Shown piece by piece: positions 1-8,580 of a DNA stretch of 63,232 nt. Origin of the DNA: Xanthobacteraceae bacterium (GTDB lineage Bacteria > Pseudomonadota > Alphaproteobacteria > Rhizobiales > Xanthobacteraceae); the NCBI GenBank assembly GCA_009694215.1, contig SHVN01000004.1, forward strand, positions 1-63,232, read 5' to 3'. The notes below the pieces were generated by a model, which saw nothing but the letters and a program-made list of their open reading frames with translations, ran no database searches and was not told the DNA's origin. The position numbers and the translations under genes were made by a program. The stretch's first letter is position 1; each line of letters begins with the position of its first letter.

Positions 1-224
1 CCGGCGCCCGCGCGGTTTTCGATGACGAACTGCTGTCCGAGCCGTTTTGACAGCCACTGTCCCATCAGCCGCGCGAGAATGTCCGTCGATCCGCCGGGTG
101 CAAAACTGACGACGATGCACACGGCGCGCGAGGGATAATCCTGCGCCTCGGCGGAGCGCGAGATGAATGGAAGCGCTGCGGTGCCCGCTGCGAGATGTAG
201 AAAAGTTCGGCGGGGAAGCTTCAT
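1..224 (-). CDS. Bug-family (TctC-like) solute receptor, 5' part only
   Basis: This is the N-terminal part of a gene that runs off the left edge. The product starts with a Tat-like signal peptide (PRRTFLHLA near residues 4-12), apparently cut around SAEA/QDYP. It then enters the first strand and loop typical of Bug receptors: QDYPSRAV, followed by FAPGGSTD and a GQQFVIENRAGAG-type segment. Bug proteins are periplasmic solute receptors, classically for tripartite tricarboxylate transporters, though most members are orphans with unknown ligands. No TctA or TctB membrane gene is visible here. The ATG start at 224-222 fits the signal peptide. The family call is firm; the ligand cannot be told. 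Confidence 0.85.
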   Translation of the reverse strand, partial: MKLPRRTFLHLAAGTAALPFISRSAEAQDYPSRAVCIVVSFAPGGSTDILARLMGQWLSKRLGQQFVIENRAGA

Positions 225-493
225 GGTGTGACCCCCGAGATGCCGACCCCCCCCTTGATCGAACTGCCGGAAAATCTCAAGACTGCGAAAGAGCCTGGTC
301 GACATATGCAGGCGGCGGGTTTTGCGGTCCGCGCCGGGCTTTTCCACCGCCTCCTCGGGTTGCGACACTCCGCGCGTTGGACAACCGGCCGGTATCCGGT
401 TAGTAGGCAGACTGCGAAACTCCCGCGCGAGTCTTGGCTGCCGCAATTCCGCTCGGTCTGCCGCTACGATGAAATCCAAACGGAAAGGATTTG

Positions 494-924
494 ATGCTGG
501 TCCGGCTTGCTTGCGGCGCAGTCCTTGCGGCCACGGTGCTGATGCCTCAGGGCGCGCGGGCCAGCTGTGCCGAGGAAATCAGTCGGCTGATTCCAAGGAC
601 ACCGAGAAGCTGACCACCCGCTACCCGCGCGTCACCAAGCAGATCCAGGACAAGGGCGCGAGCCCGAAGCTGCTCGCGGTGGAGTGCCGCATCGCCTGGC
701 AGCTTGGGCCGTGCCTGGAAGAGCAACTCGCCGCAATGAGGCAGTCCGGCTGCGGCAAGGACCCGCAGATGGGCAACATGATCGCCGACATCGTCCGCGG
801 CCACGAGGGCGATCTGGCGATGGCGCGCAAGACCACCGCCCCGGTCGGAGTGCCGCTGATCCCGTCCAATTCCGCGTGGGACGGCCGCTTTCGCGGCATT
901 GCCCGACTTCCGCGTTTCCTCTAA
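494..924 (+). pseudogene. small secreted cysteine-containing protein, frameshifted
   Basis: An ATG at 494 opens a good signal peptide (MLVRLACGAVLAATVL, cut near ARA/SCAEE), but this frame hits TGA at 611-613 after 39 codons. The neighbouring frame, open to TAA at 922-924, continues with a plausible mature protein: ADSKDTEKLTTRYPRV, then helical sequence with paired cysteines (VECRIAW, GPCLEE, SGCGKD). Joining the two needs a net one-base deletion somewhere between about 560 and 610. I do not recognise the family; it looks like a small periplasmic protein. It is either a recent pseudogene or a base-calling error. AAAGGAT just before the ATG can serve as ribosome binding site. Confidence 0.55.
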
Positions 925-1011
925 ATCCTAGGCCTCCTGGTTGCATCGTCCGTCCGGCCGCGCCCGCGGTTGCTGGAGATGCTTCACGAAGCTAACGGAA
1001 AGGATCGCGTG

Positions 1012-1164
1012 ATGGCCGCGCATGGCGCCCCCGAATATGCAGTCGCTGAAGGCAATGACTACGCCGCGCACGAGCAGACCTATCTGAATTTCCTGTCGCT
1101 CGTGAAATGGGTGGGGGGCTTTGTCATCCTCATCGTCATCGGAATGGCCTATTTTCTGACCTGA
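1012..1164 (+). CDS. aa3-type cytochrome c oxidase subunit IV
   Basis: A 50-residue protein with a short soluble N-terminus (HGAPEYAVAEGNDY, then AAHEQTYLNFLS) and one C-terminal membrane helix (VGGFVILIVIGMAYFLT). This is the layout of the small bacterial aa3 oxidase subunit IV family (COX4_pro_2), which packs on the oxidase core in the inner membrane without a catalytic role. The ATG at 1012 is preceded by GGAAAGGA at suitable spacing; the in-frame ATG at 970 has no such site. The gene sits just upstream of the transhydrogenase operon, a pairing often seen in Hyphomicrobiales. Confidence 0.9.
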   Translation: MAAHGAPEYAVAEGNDYAAHEQTYLNFLSLVKWVGGFVILIVIGMAYFLT

Positions 1165-1233
1165 GCGGTCGGGCGCTCCCGTCATGGGGGCGGGCCATGC
1201 CCGCGATGAGGGCGGGCGGCCGTTGGAGGCTTT

Positions 1234-2367
1234 ATGAAAATCGCAGTTGCCGCCGAAGCCGACCGCGCCGAGCCGCGCGTCGCAGCCACGCCTGAAACCG
1301 TCAAGAAGATGATCGGCCTCGGCGCCGAGGTCGCGGTGCAGCCCGGCGCCGGGATCAAGTCGGGCATTCTGGACGCGGACTACACGGCGGCGGGCGCGAC
1401 GGTCTCTGCCGACGCGCTCAGCGGCGCCGAAGTGGTGCTCAAGGTGCGCCGGCCGGAGCAGGGCGAGCTTTCCAACTACGGCAAGGGCGCGCTGGTCATC
1501 GCCATCATGGACCCCTATGGCAACGACGCCGCGCTGAAGGCGATGGCGGACGCCGGCGTGACCGCCTTCGCCATGGAGCTGATGCCGCGCATCAGCCGTG
1601 CGCAGTCGATGGATGTGCTGTCGAGCCAGGCCAATCTCGCCGGCTACCGCGCGGTGATCGACGCCTCCGCGGAATACGGCCGAGCCTTCCCGATGATGAT
1701 GACCGCGGCTGGCACGGTGCCCGCCGCGCGCGTCTTCATCATGGGCGTCGGCGTTGCGGGCCTGCAGGCGATCGCCACCGCCCGCCGCCTCGGCGCCGTG
1801 GTGACGGCAACCGACGTCCGCCCCGCGACCAAGGAGCAGGTCGAGAGCCTCGGCGCGAAATTCCTCGCGGTCGAGGACGAGGAATTCAAGAACGCCCAGA
1901 CCGCGGGCGGCTACGCCAAGGAAATGTCGGCGGCGTACCAGGCCAAGCAGGCCGCGCTCGTCGCCGAGCACATCAAGAAGCAGGACGTGGTCATCACCAC
2001 GGCGCTCATTCCCGGCCGGCCTGCGCCCAAGCTCGTGTCCGCGGCGATGGTCGCCTCGATGAAGCCCGGCTCCGTGCTGGTCGATCTCGCGGTCGAGCGC
2101 GGCGGCAATGTCGAGGGCGCCGTGGCGGGCCAGGTCGCGGAGGTGGGCGGCGTCAAGATCGTCGGCTTTACCAATGTCGCTGGCCGGCTGGCGGTGTCGG
2201 CCTCCGGCCTCTATGCCAAGAACCTGCTCACCTTCCTCGAAATTTTGGTCGACAAGAAAGAGAAGAAGCTCGTCGTCAACTGGGACGACGAAATCGTCAA
2301 GGCCGTCGCGCTCACCCGCGACGGCGCCGTCGTGCATCCGAATTTCATGCCGAAGACTGCAGCATAA
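1234..2367 (+). CDS. pntAA: NAD(P) transhydrogenase subunit alpha part 1 (PntAA)
   Basis: A 377-residue soluble NAD(H)-binding domain (dI) of the proton-translocating nicotinamide nucleotide transhydrogenase, which passes hydride between NADH and NADP+ using the proton gradient. The N-terminal alanine-dehydrogenase-like half spans about residues 4-137 and ends in PRISRAQSMDVLSSQ. The Rossmann half has the dinucleotide motif GVGVAG at 171-176 and the TDVRP strand end at 193-197. As in other alphaproteobacteria, the alpha subunit is split, so this protein ends before the membrane segment, which is encoded next. Start ATG at 1234 is the first in frame with a full family N-terminus. Confidence 0.97.
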   Translation: MKIAVAAEADRAEPRVAATPETVKKMIGLGAEVAVQPGAGIKSGILDADYTAAGATVSADALSGAEVVLKVRRPEQGELSNYGKGALVIAIMDPYGNDAALKAMADAGVTAFAMELMPRISRAQSMDVLSSQANLAGYRAVIDASAEYGRAFPMMMTAAGTVPAARVFIMGVGVAGLQAIATARRLGAVVTATDVRPATKEQVESLGAKFLAVEDEEFKNAQTAGGYAKEMSAAYQAKQAALVAEHIKKQDVVITTALIPGRPAPKLVSAAMVASMKPGSVLVDLAVERGGNVEGAVAGQVAEVGGVKIVGFTNVAGRLAVSASGLYAKNLLTFLEILVDKKEKKLVVNWDDEIVKAVALTRDGAVVHPNFMPKTAA

Positions 2368-2400
2368 GGCGCGCGGCACAACGCGCAGAAGGAGCCCGCC

Positions 2401-2727
2401 ATGACTGGTACCGTCATCGACGCCGTCGATCCCTTCGTGTTCCGGCTGTCGATCTTCGTGCTAGCGGTGTTCGTCGGCTACTACGTGGTCTGGTCGGTGA
2501 CGCCGGCGCTGCACACGCCGCTGATGTCGGTGACCAACGCCATCTCCTCGGTGATCGTGGTCGGCGCGCTGCTCGCGGTCGGGGTCGCGGTGGTCGGCAA
2601 CGATCAGGGGCCGATCTGGGCGCGGGCGCTCGGCTTCGTCGCGCTGGTGTTCGCCTCCATCAACATCTTCGGCGGATTCCTGGTCACCCAGCGCATGCTG
2701 GCGATGTACCAGAAGAAAAAGAAATAG
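2401..2727 (+). CDS. pntAB: NAD(P) transhydrogenase subunit alpha part 2 (PntAB)
   Basis: A 108-residue membrane protein with three or more hydrophobic helices ([13 protein letters not shown]; the stretch around [35 protein letters not shown]) and a lysine-rich C-terminus. It is the membrane part of the split alpha subunit and, with PntB, forms the proton channel dII. It lies 33 bases after pntAA and 9 bases before pntB, with AGAAGGAG just ahead of its ATG, so the three are surely one operon. Confidence 0.95.
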   Translation: MTGTVIDAVDPFVFRLSIFVLAVFVGYYVVWSVTPALHTPLMSVTNAISSVIVVGALLAVGVAVVGNDQGPIWARALGFVALVFASINIFGGFLVTQRMLAMYQKKKK

Positions 2728-2736
2728 GACCCCGTC

Positions 2737-4131
2737 ATGAACGCCGATATCGCCGCGGTCCTCTATCTCGTCGCCGGAGTTCTTTTCATCCAGGCGCTGC
2801 GCGGGCTGTCGAGCCCGGAGTCGAGCCGCCTCGGCAACATGCTGGGCATCATCGGCATGACGATCGCGATCGTCACCACGCTGGCCGCGCATCCGCCGGC
2901 CGGGGTGGGCGCCTGGATTCTGGTGATCGCGGGCCTCGTGCTCGGCGGCGGCATTGGCGCTGTGATCGCCCGCAAGGTGCCGATGACCTCGATGCCGGAA
3001 CTGGTCGCGGCCTTCCACTCGCTGGTCGGCATGGCGGCGGTGCTGGTGGCGGCGGGGGCGTACTACGCGCCGGCGGCGTTCGGCATCGGCACGCGCGGCC
3101 ACATCCACAAGGCGAGCCTCGTGGAAATGTCGATCGGCGTCGCCATCGGCGCCATCACCTTCTCCGGCTCGGTGATCGCCTTCCTCAAGCTCGCCGGCCG
3201 CATGAGCGGCGCGCCGATCATCCTGCCGCTGCGCCACACCATCAACATCGCGCTGGCTGTGGCGCTGATCTTCTTCATCTACGGCCTTGTCGTGTCGCAG
3301 AGCCAGATCGACTTCTGGCTGGTCGCGCTGATCGCCTTCGCGTTCGGTGCGCTGATCATCATCCCGATCGGCGGCGCCGACATGCCGGTGGTGATCTCGA
3401 TGCTCAACTCGTATTCCGGCTGGGCCGCGGCCGGCATCGGTTTTACGCTCGGCAATTCGGCGCTGATCATCACCGGCGCGCTGGTCGGCTCCTCGGGCGC
3501 GATCCTGTCCTACATCATGTGCAAGGGCATGAACCGGAGCTTCATCTCGGTCATCCTCGGCGGCTTCGGCGGCGAGGTGGCGCCGGCCGCCGGCGGCGCT
3601 GAGCAGCGCCCGGTCAAGATCGGTTCGGCCGAGGACGCGGCCTACATCATGAAGAACGCCTCGAAGGTCATCATCGTGCCGGGCTACGGCATGGCGGTGG
3701 CGCAGGCGCAGCACGCGCTTCGCGAGATGGCCGATCACCTGAAGAAGGAGGGCGTCGAGGTCAAATACGCCATCCATCCAGTGGCGGGCCGCATGCCCGG
3801 CCACATGAACGTGCTGCTGGCGGAAGCCAACGTACCCTACGACGAGGTGTTCGAGCTCGAAGACATCAACTCCGAGTTCGCCCAGGCCGACATCGCCTTC
3901 GTGATCGGTGCCAACGACGTGACCAACCCGGCCGCCGAGGACGACAAGACGTCGCCGATCTACGGCATGCCGGTGCTGCAGGTCTGGAAGGCCGGCACCG
4001 TGATGTTCGTCAAGCGCTCTCTCGCCTCGGGCTACGCCGGCATCGACAACCCGCTGTTCTATCGCGACAACACCATGATGCTGCTCGGCGACGCCAAGAA
4101 GATGTCCGAGAGCATCGTCAAGGCGATGTGA
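2737..4131 (+). CDS. pntB: NAD(P) transhydrogenase subunit beta (PntB)
   Basis: A 464-residue inner-membrane protein. The first ~270 residues carry about nine hydrophobic helices, making the rest of the proton-conducting dII domain. The C-terminal ~170 residues form the NADP(H)-binding dIII domain, recognisable by VPGYGMAVAQAQ near residue 315, the HPVAGRMPGHMNVLLAEA segment, and GANDVTNPAA. It completes the enzyme with PntAA and PntAB and supplies NADPH. Three bases after the stop begins a 49-nt palindromic repeat that may end the transcript. Confidence 0.97.
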   Translation: MNADIAAVLYLVAGVLFIQALRGLSSPESSRLGNMLGIIGMTIAIVTTLAAHPPAGVGAWILVIAGLVLGGGIGAVIARKVPMTSMPELVAAFHSLVGMAAVLVAAGAYYAPAAFGIGTRGHIHKASLVEMSIGVAIGAITFSGSVIAFLKLAGRMSGAPIILPLRHTINIALAVALIFFIYGLVVSQSQIDFWLVALIAFAFGALIIIPIGGADMPVVISMLNSYSGWAAAGIGFTLGNSALIITGALVGSSGAILSYIMCKGMNRSFISVILGGFGGEVAPAAGGAEQRPVKIGSAEDAAYIMKNASKVIIVPGYGMAVAQAQHALREMADHLKKEGVEVKYAIHPVAGRMPGHMNVLLAEANVPYDEVFELEDINSEFAQADIAFVIGANDVTNPAAEDDKTSPIYGMPVLQVWKAGTVMFVKRSLASGYAGIDNPLFYRDNTMMLLGDAKKMSESIVKAM

Positions 4132-4133
4132 GC

Positions 4134-4182
4134 GAGCATGATCCCGAAAAGTGGGAACCGATTTTCGGATAAGATCATGCTC
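4134..4182. repeat. palindromic intergenic repeat, family A copy 1
   Basis: A 49-nt imperfect palindrome with outer arms GAGCATGATC and GATCATGCTC and inner arms CGAAAA and TTTTCG around GTGGGAACC. Near-identical copies occur at 36624-36672 (inverted, more diverged) and 54916-54964. It sits between the convergent ends of pntB and the FkbM gene, so folded RNA from either strand could act as a terminator or protect a 3' end. I know this sequence type as a common dispersed repeat in Bradyrhizobiaceae genomes, but I know of no settled function. Confidence 0.85.
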
Positions 4183-4190
4183 CAAGAAGA

Positions 4191-5117
4191 CTAGATAGGC
4201 TTCACGATCCGCTTGTTCTGATCCGCGATCTCCTGCAGCGAAAGCGCGCCGCGCGGCTGCTCGTTCATGCCGCGCGACAGCTCCGGCAGATGATCGGAGT
4301 GGACGAAAATCACGTCCACGCTGCCGGACAGCTTGCGCAGCTCGGCGAGACTGGTCCGGACGGTGCCGCCGGTGCTCAGCAGAACGAACGGCGTGAACCC
4401 CAGCGACAGGAGCCGCGCCATCATGTCCTGCGCCGACAGCCCGCCGGCCTCGCTCAGCTCCGGGGAAAACTCCAGGATCACCGCGTCGGTGCGTTCGAGC
4501 GTCCGCGCGGCGCCTGCGATCGCCGCGGGCTCGTAGCCTTCCACGTCGATCTTGATCAGCGCAACCCGCCGGTCGTCGAATCCCAATTCCGCCATCGCGC
4601 CGTCGAGATCGGTGATCGGCACCGACCGCGATCCGTGGCCGTGGTCGGCCGCGAGCGAGTGGCGGCCGAAGTTCGCGCTTTTGTAGCTGTAGAGCGTGGT
4701 CATGCCCGGCGCCGATCCGACCGCGCGGTTGTCGACCACCACATTGCCGATGGCGTTTTCCGAAAGATTGCGCTCCAGCAGCCCGGCGTTGAACGGATCG
4801 GGCTCGAAGGCCACCACCGTCTCGACATTGGGATGCCGCGCCGCGTGCAGCGCGTGCCAGCCGAGGTTGGCGCCGACGTCGACGACGATGCCGCGCCGCG
4901 CGGCGCCGAGATACTCCGCCATCCAGCGTGTCACCAGCGGTTCGTGCGCGCCGTATTTGGCGATGTGCCGGCCGATCGTGTAGCGGTGGTGCACGAAGAA
5001 CGCGAGCCCGGATTCCGCCGCGCGAATGCGAAAGGCCGGCCGCCATGGCGTTAGCCAGGCTGCCAGGAACGTCAGAGTTCCGAGCGGGCGCGGCAGCTTG
5101 AGGTTTTCGAGATTCAT
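4191..5117 (-). CDS. FkbM-family SAM-dependent methyltransferase
   Basis: A 308-residue protein with the FkbM methyltransferase core: the SAM-binding motif VVDVGANLGWHAL, acidic strand end VVAFEPDPFN, then VDNRAVG and a later IKIDVEGYEP motif typical of the family. The N-terminal ~60 residues include a hydrophobic patch but no clear signal. FkbM proteins O-methylate polyketides, glycans or lipids; the substrate here cannot be told. I chose the ATG at 5117, as the only in-frame codon upstream is a GTG three codons earlier. It is transcribed towards pntB and diverges from the hydrolase gene at 5170. Confidence 0.88.
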   Translation of the reverse strand: MNLENLKLPRPLGTLTFLAAWLTPWRPAFRIRAAESGLAFFVHHRYTIGRHIAKYGAHEPLVTRWMAEYLGAARRGIVVDVGANLGWHALHAARHPNVETVVAFEPDPFNAGLLERNLSENAIGNVVVDNRAVGSAPGMTTLYSYKSANFGRHSLAADHGHGSRSVPITDLDGAMAELGFDDRRVALIKIDVEGYEPAAIAGAARTLERTDAVILEFSPELSEAGGLSAQDMMARLLSLGFTPFVLLSTGGTVRTSLAELRKLSGSVDVIFVHSDHLPELSRGMNEQPRGALSLQEIADQNKRIVKPI

Positions 5118-5169
5118 GGGCGGCACTCTAGTGCATTTCCGGCGACGCGCATCATGCTATCAATCGTCA

Positions 5170-5982
5170 ATGGCTCTCTTGAAATGGCTCATGTTCGCGG
5201 CGATCGTCTTCGGCGGCATGATCGCATTCATGTATCTCATGCAGCGTTTGCTGATGTACCACCCGGAGCAGCAGCGCACGCCGCCGGCCGAGGCCGGCCT
5301 GCCGGAAGCGCAGGAGGTGGTGCTCGACACCGCCGACGGCGAAAAGGTGATCGTCTGGCATGTGCCGCCGAAAGAGGGCAGGCCGCTGGTGATCTACTTC
5401 CATGGCAACGGCGGCGCGCTGCGCCATCGCGCCGATCGCTTCCATGCGCTCGCAGGCGACGGGACCGGCGTCGTTGCGCTGAGCTATCGCGGCTACGGCG
5501 GCTCGACCGGCAGCCCCTCCGAGGAGGGCCTGATCGCCGACGCGCAAGCCGCCTATGCCTTCGCCGTGGCGCGCGTGCCGGCGGAGCGGATCGTGGTGTG
5601 GGGCGAGTCGCTCGGCAGCGGCGTCGCGGTGGCGCTCGCTTCGACGCAGCTGATCGGCCGCCTCGTGCTCGAAGCGCCGTTCACCTCGGCGGCCGATGTC
5701 GGCGCGCGGGTCTATTGGTTCCTGCCGGTGCAGCTTCTGATGAAGGACCCGTTTTGCTCCGACGCGCGGATCGGCAGGGTGACCGCGCCGCTGCTCGTCC
5801 TGCATGGCGCGCTCGACAATGTGGTTCCGATCGCGCTCGGCGAGCGGCTGTTCGCGCGGGCCAATGAGCCCAAGCGTTTCGTGCGGTTCCCCAACGGCGG
5901 ACACAACGATCTCGACCGCCATGGCGCGTTCGAAGCGGTACAGGCCTTCATCGCGCAGATCACGGCCCAAGTTCCGCCTTGA
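5170..5982 (+). CDS. alpha/beta hydrolase, Bem46/ABHD13-like, membrane-anchored
   Basis: A 270-residue serine hydrolase. An N-terminal membrane helix (MFAAIVFGGMIAFMYL) anchors a catalytic domain with the oxyanion motif YFHGNGG, nucleophile elbow GESLGSG, acid in HGALDNVVP, and the final histidine in GGHNDL. The order matches the Bem46/ABHD13 group, whose bacterial members have unknown substrates, possibly esters or acyl-peptides at the membrane. The ATG at 5170 gives the expected N-terminus; in-frame extension upstream would overlap the divergent FkbM gene. Confidence 0.88.
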   Translation: MALLKWLMFAAIVFGGMIAFMYLMQRLLMYHPEQQRTPPAEAGLPEAQEVVLDTADGEKVIVWHVPPKEGRPLVIYFHGNGGALRHRADRFHALAGDGTGVVALSYRGYGGSTGSPSEEGLIADAQAAYAFAVARVPAERIVVWGESLGSGVAVALASTQLIGRLVLEAPFTSAADVGARVYWFLPVQLLMKDPFCSDARIGRVTAPLLVLHGALDNVVPIALGERLFARANEPKRFVRFPNGGHNDLDRHGAFEAVQAFIAQITAQVPP

Positions 5983-6041
5983 GATTTGTGTCGGTATCCG
6001 TGCTATGAGACGGCTCAATTGAACCGGGGCAGGACGCGCGC

Positions 6042-6896
6042 ATGAGCACGACCTTTGTGGGCGGAGTGACGGGCCGGGACCGTGCCGCCAAGGCCGCGAA
6101 ATACGTCGTGCGGCGAATCCTGTTCCCGCTCGGCGTGCTCGCGCCGTTCGCGTTCTTCTTTCCCAAGATCGCGTTGTTTTACGCGGTCTGCGGCGCCTAC
6201 GACATCGGCCGCAACACCGGCATGGATATCTCGACGCCGCGCCGCTACTTCATCGGCAACGGCTTCCTCACCTGGCTGCTGTCGCCCATCAACATCCTGC
6301 TGGACCTGCTGTCGCTGCCCTACGTCAACAAGGGCGTCTACAAGCTTGAGGATTTGCCGCCCGCCTACCAGGACGAGGTGCGCGACCTGATCCGGATTTC
6401 CAACGAGCAGAACCTCGTCGCCAAGCTCGAGGAGCGGTCGAAGGAACACCAGCGCACGATGATTTTCTTCCGCTGGTACGGCGTCAACGTCGACACCTTC
6501 CTCGATATTCCCGAATTCCATAAAAAGTGGAAGTACATCCAGACCATCGGTGTCTCGGTGTTCAACAAGAAGGTGTCCACGTCCAAGCATTTCGGCTTCA
6601 TGCGTGCGTCGCTGCGCGTGCTCTACAATCTCAACGACATGAAGGACGACACCGCCTACATCGTGGTCGGCGACACCACCCAGTACTGGCGCGACGAGAA
6701 GCTGTTCATCTTCGACGACACGCTGCTGCATCAGTCCTTCAACGAGACCGACCAGACGCGCTATTGCCTGTTCGTCGACATCGTGCGCCCGACGCCGTTC
6801 CCGCGCCTGATGGCCGCCGTCGTGACCGGCATCCGGATGCTCTCGCAGAGCTTCAAGTTCGTGTATTACAAGCACTGGAAGGTCATCGACCGTTAA
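6042..6896 (+). CDS. aspartyl/asparaginyl beta-hydroxylase domain protein, LpxO-like
   Basis: A 284-residue Fe(II)/2-oxoglutarate dioxygenase-type protein. The N-terminal part has a hydrophobic segment (PLGVLAPFAFFFPKIALF) and the FLTWLLSPINIL stretch reminiscent of LpxO, the enzyme that hydroxylates lipid A acyl chains. The C-terminal domain shows the presumed iron histidines (KHFGFMRASLR and DDTLLHQSFN) and the 2-oxoglutarate arginine in QTRYCLFVDIVRP. The acidic ligand of the HRD motif seen in many LpxO proteins is absent, as in two-histidine AspH enzymes. A lipid or membrane substrate is likely but unproven. Confidence 0.82.
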   Translation: MSTTFVGGVTGRDRAAKAAKYVVRRILFPLGVLAPFAFFFPKIALFYAVCGAYDIGRNTGMDISTPRRYFIGNGFLTWLLSPINILLDLLSLPYVNKGVYKLEDLPPAYQDEVRDLIRISNEQNLVAKLEERSKEHQRTMIFFRWYGVNVDTFLDIPEFHKKWKYIQTIGVSVFNKKVSTSKHFGFMRASLRVLYNLNDMKDDTAYIVVGDTTQYWRDEKLFIFDDTLLHQSFNETDQTRYCLFVDIVRPTPFPRLMAAVVTGIRMLSQSFKFVYYKHWKVIDR

Positions 6897-7016
6897 GGGT
6901 CGAGACCGGCCGGCGGCCCCGGCGTCCTGGCCTCCAAAGCCATTCTCCATTAGGCTCGATCTCGCTGTGCGAGTCCTGACCGCGCGGTGGGGGGACGTTG
7001 CGCTGGGGGTGCGGGC

Positions 7017-7481
7017 ATGCCAATGCGCGCAAATTTCGAAGTCACCGCGGCCAGAGTGCTGCGCGCCCGCGGATGGGCCAGGCCCGTCACGGTTTCGGCG
7101 GTGCTGCTTGCGCTGACCACGGCCATTGTCTGGTTCATAGATGCGCGCCTGCAGCAAGACCACCTGATCTTCATCTATTTCCTGCCGACGGCGCTGATTG
7201 CCATTCGCTATGGCAGCATTTCGGCGATGTGCGTTGCGATCGTCAGCACCGTGGCAGCGGCCTATTTCTTCTACCTGCCGCAGTTCAGCTTCAGGGTGGA
7301 AAGCCCGCTCGAAGCGCTGGAGCTTGTGTTCTTCAGCCTGCTCGCCCTGCTGGCGATCCAGGTGGTTTCAGGATTCGACAACGACAGCAGCGTCGAGAAG
7401 CGGCACAGGCGGACCCGCGCGATGCCGCGGCGTGCCGGATGGCTCTCGCTGTCGTCGCTCTGGAAGCGCCTCGCGCCGTAG
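7017..7481 (+). CDS. DUF4118 (KdpD-like) membrane protein without kinase domain
   Basis: A 154-residue protein with hydrophobic helices (TVSAVLLALTTAIVWFI; LIFIYFLPTALIAIRYG; ISAMCVAIVSTVAAAYFF; LELVFFSLLALLAIQVV), matching the DUF4118 membrane module found in front of KdpD-type sensor kinases. No HisKA or ATPase domain follows; the protein ends in a basic tail. It may be a lone sensor-anchor or a remnant of a kinase. The start is uncertain between ATG 7017 and ATG 7023; a GTG at 6987 is less likely. Confidence 0.72.
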   Translation: MPMRANFEVTAARVLRARGWARPVTVSAVLLALTTAIVWFIDARLQQDHLIFIYFLPTALIAIRYGSISAMCVAIVSTVAAAYFFYLPQFSFRVESPLEALELVFFSLLALLAIQVVSGFDNDSSVEKRHRRTRAMPRRAGWLSLSSLWKRLAP

Positions 7482-7497
7482 CGCTGCGCCGTCTCAA

Positions 7498-8415
7498 TCA
7501 AAACGTCTGATAGGTCTGGCCCATCTTGCCGCCGACGCGGGCGAAGCCCTGCTTCGCCGGCTCGTGGTCCTTGTTGATGTTGAGCGCGCGCGCGTAGGAG
7601 CCGGCCGCCTTCTCCTTGTCGCCCAGCCGCTCGTAGGCGAAGGCGCGCGTGGTCCAGGCCTGCAGGTTCTGCGGCTCGGCTGACACCGCGTCGTCGAGAT
7701 CGCCCGCCGCCGCCTTGAAATCGTTGACCGCCATGTAGCTCAGGCCCCGCGCGATGTAGGGCTCGGCCTGGTTCTGCGACAGCCCGATGGCGGTGGAGAA
7801 ATCGTCGATCGCGAACTGGTGCTGCTTCTGGCTTTGATAGAGCAGGCCGCGGTTGTAATAGGCCTCGGCGTTGTCGGGGCGGATCGCGATCGCCTTGTTG
7901 AAGTCCTTGAAGGCTTCGAACGGCCGCTTCTTCAGCCGGTAGACGATGCCACGGCCGAGATAGGCCGCCGCGTAGTTCTGGTCGAGCGTGAGCGCCTTGT
8001 TGTAGTCGGCGAGCGCCGGATCGAGCTTGCCGGTCTTGCGCTCGATCAGGCCGCGGTTGCCGTAGGCCTGGGCGTAGTTCGGATCGAGGCTGATCGCCTT
8101 GTTGAAGTCGGCGAGCGCATCGGCGTTGCGGCCGGCCTGGCCGAACACCGAGCCTCGCATGTTGTACGCCTGCGGATCGTTCGGATTGTTCTGCACGACG
8201 CTGGTCAGCGAGGCGATGTTGGCCGGCGACGCGGCGAACTGGTTGTCCTCGCTGTCCGTCGTGGGGCTTGCGCCGCTCACCCCGGTCACGCCGGTGGTGC
8301 CGCAGCCCGAAAGCGAAGCAACCAGCGCCGCCGCCATCAGCACGGCGGCGAGAGCGAACCGGCCGCCGGCGGGGCCGCTCCGGCTCGCGCGGTGGGTGCG
8401 CTGCGTCGTCGTCAT
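7498..8415 (-). CDS. tetratricopeptide-repeat lipoprotein
   Basis: A 305-residue protein with a lipoprotein signal (lipobox LSGC, Cys38) followed by about seven tandem TPR units from residue ~65 to the end, e.g. NPNDPQAYNMRGSVFGQAG, DPNYAQAYGNRGL, RPDNAEAYYNRGLLYQ. TPR lipoproteins of this sort sit in the periplasm or on the outer membrane and hold protein complexes together. The ATG at 8415 gives a proper signal peptide; upstream in-frame codons would add an unlikely charged extension. Confidence 0.88.
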   Translation of the reverse strand: MTTTQRTHRASRSGPAGGRFALAAVLMAAALVASLSGCGTTGVTGVSGASPTTDSEDNQFAASPANIASLTSVVQNNPNDPQAYNMRGSVFGQAGRNADALADFNKAISLDPNYAQAYGNRGLIERKTGKLDPALADYNKALTLDQNYAAAYLGRGIVYRLKKRPFEAFKDFNKAIAIRPDNAEAYYNRGLLYQSQKQHQFAIDDFSTAIGLSQNQAEPYIARGLSYMAVNDFKAAAGDLDDAVSAEPQNLQAWTTRAFAYERLGDKEKAAGSYARALNINKDHEPAKQGFARVGGKMGQTYQTF

Positions 8416-8520
8416 CGTGCGTTCGATCTTAGGTTCCCTCGCGGCCGGTCGCGATCCCGGCTGTTCACCCAAGGAATGCGGCGAACGTTCGACGATAGCG
8501 CGGGTTGCAGAAATGCCATA

Positions 8521-8550
8521 GCGCGGGCCGCCTTTCGGGGCCGCCCGCGC
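8521..8550. terminator. GC-rich hairpin between rpsU remnant and TPR gene
   Basis: A 30-nt inverted repeat with arms GCGCGGGC and GCCCGCGC. It lies 30 bases past the stop of the leftward rpsU remnant and upstream of the TPR gene. No T-tract follows on either strand, so it may be an attenuating hairpin rather than a true terminator. Confidence 0.45.
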
Positions 8551-8580
8551 CATGGATGAAAAGACAGGAAACGAAGGGTC

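Noticed and set aside
2461-5046. Very long open frame antisense to pntAB/pntB (about 860 codons)
   Set aside because: It is His/Arg/Asp-rich low-complexity sequence mirroring the codons of well-identified genes on the other strand; a GC-rich shadow.
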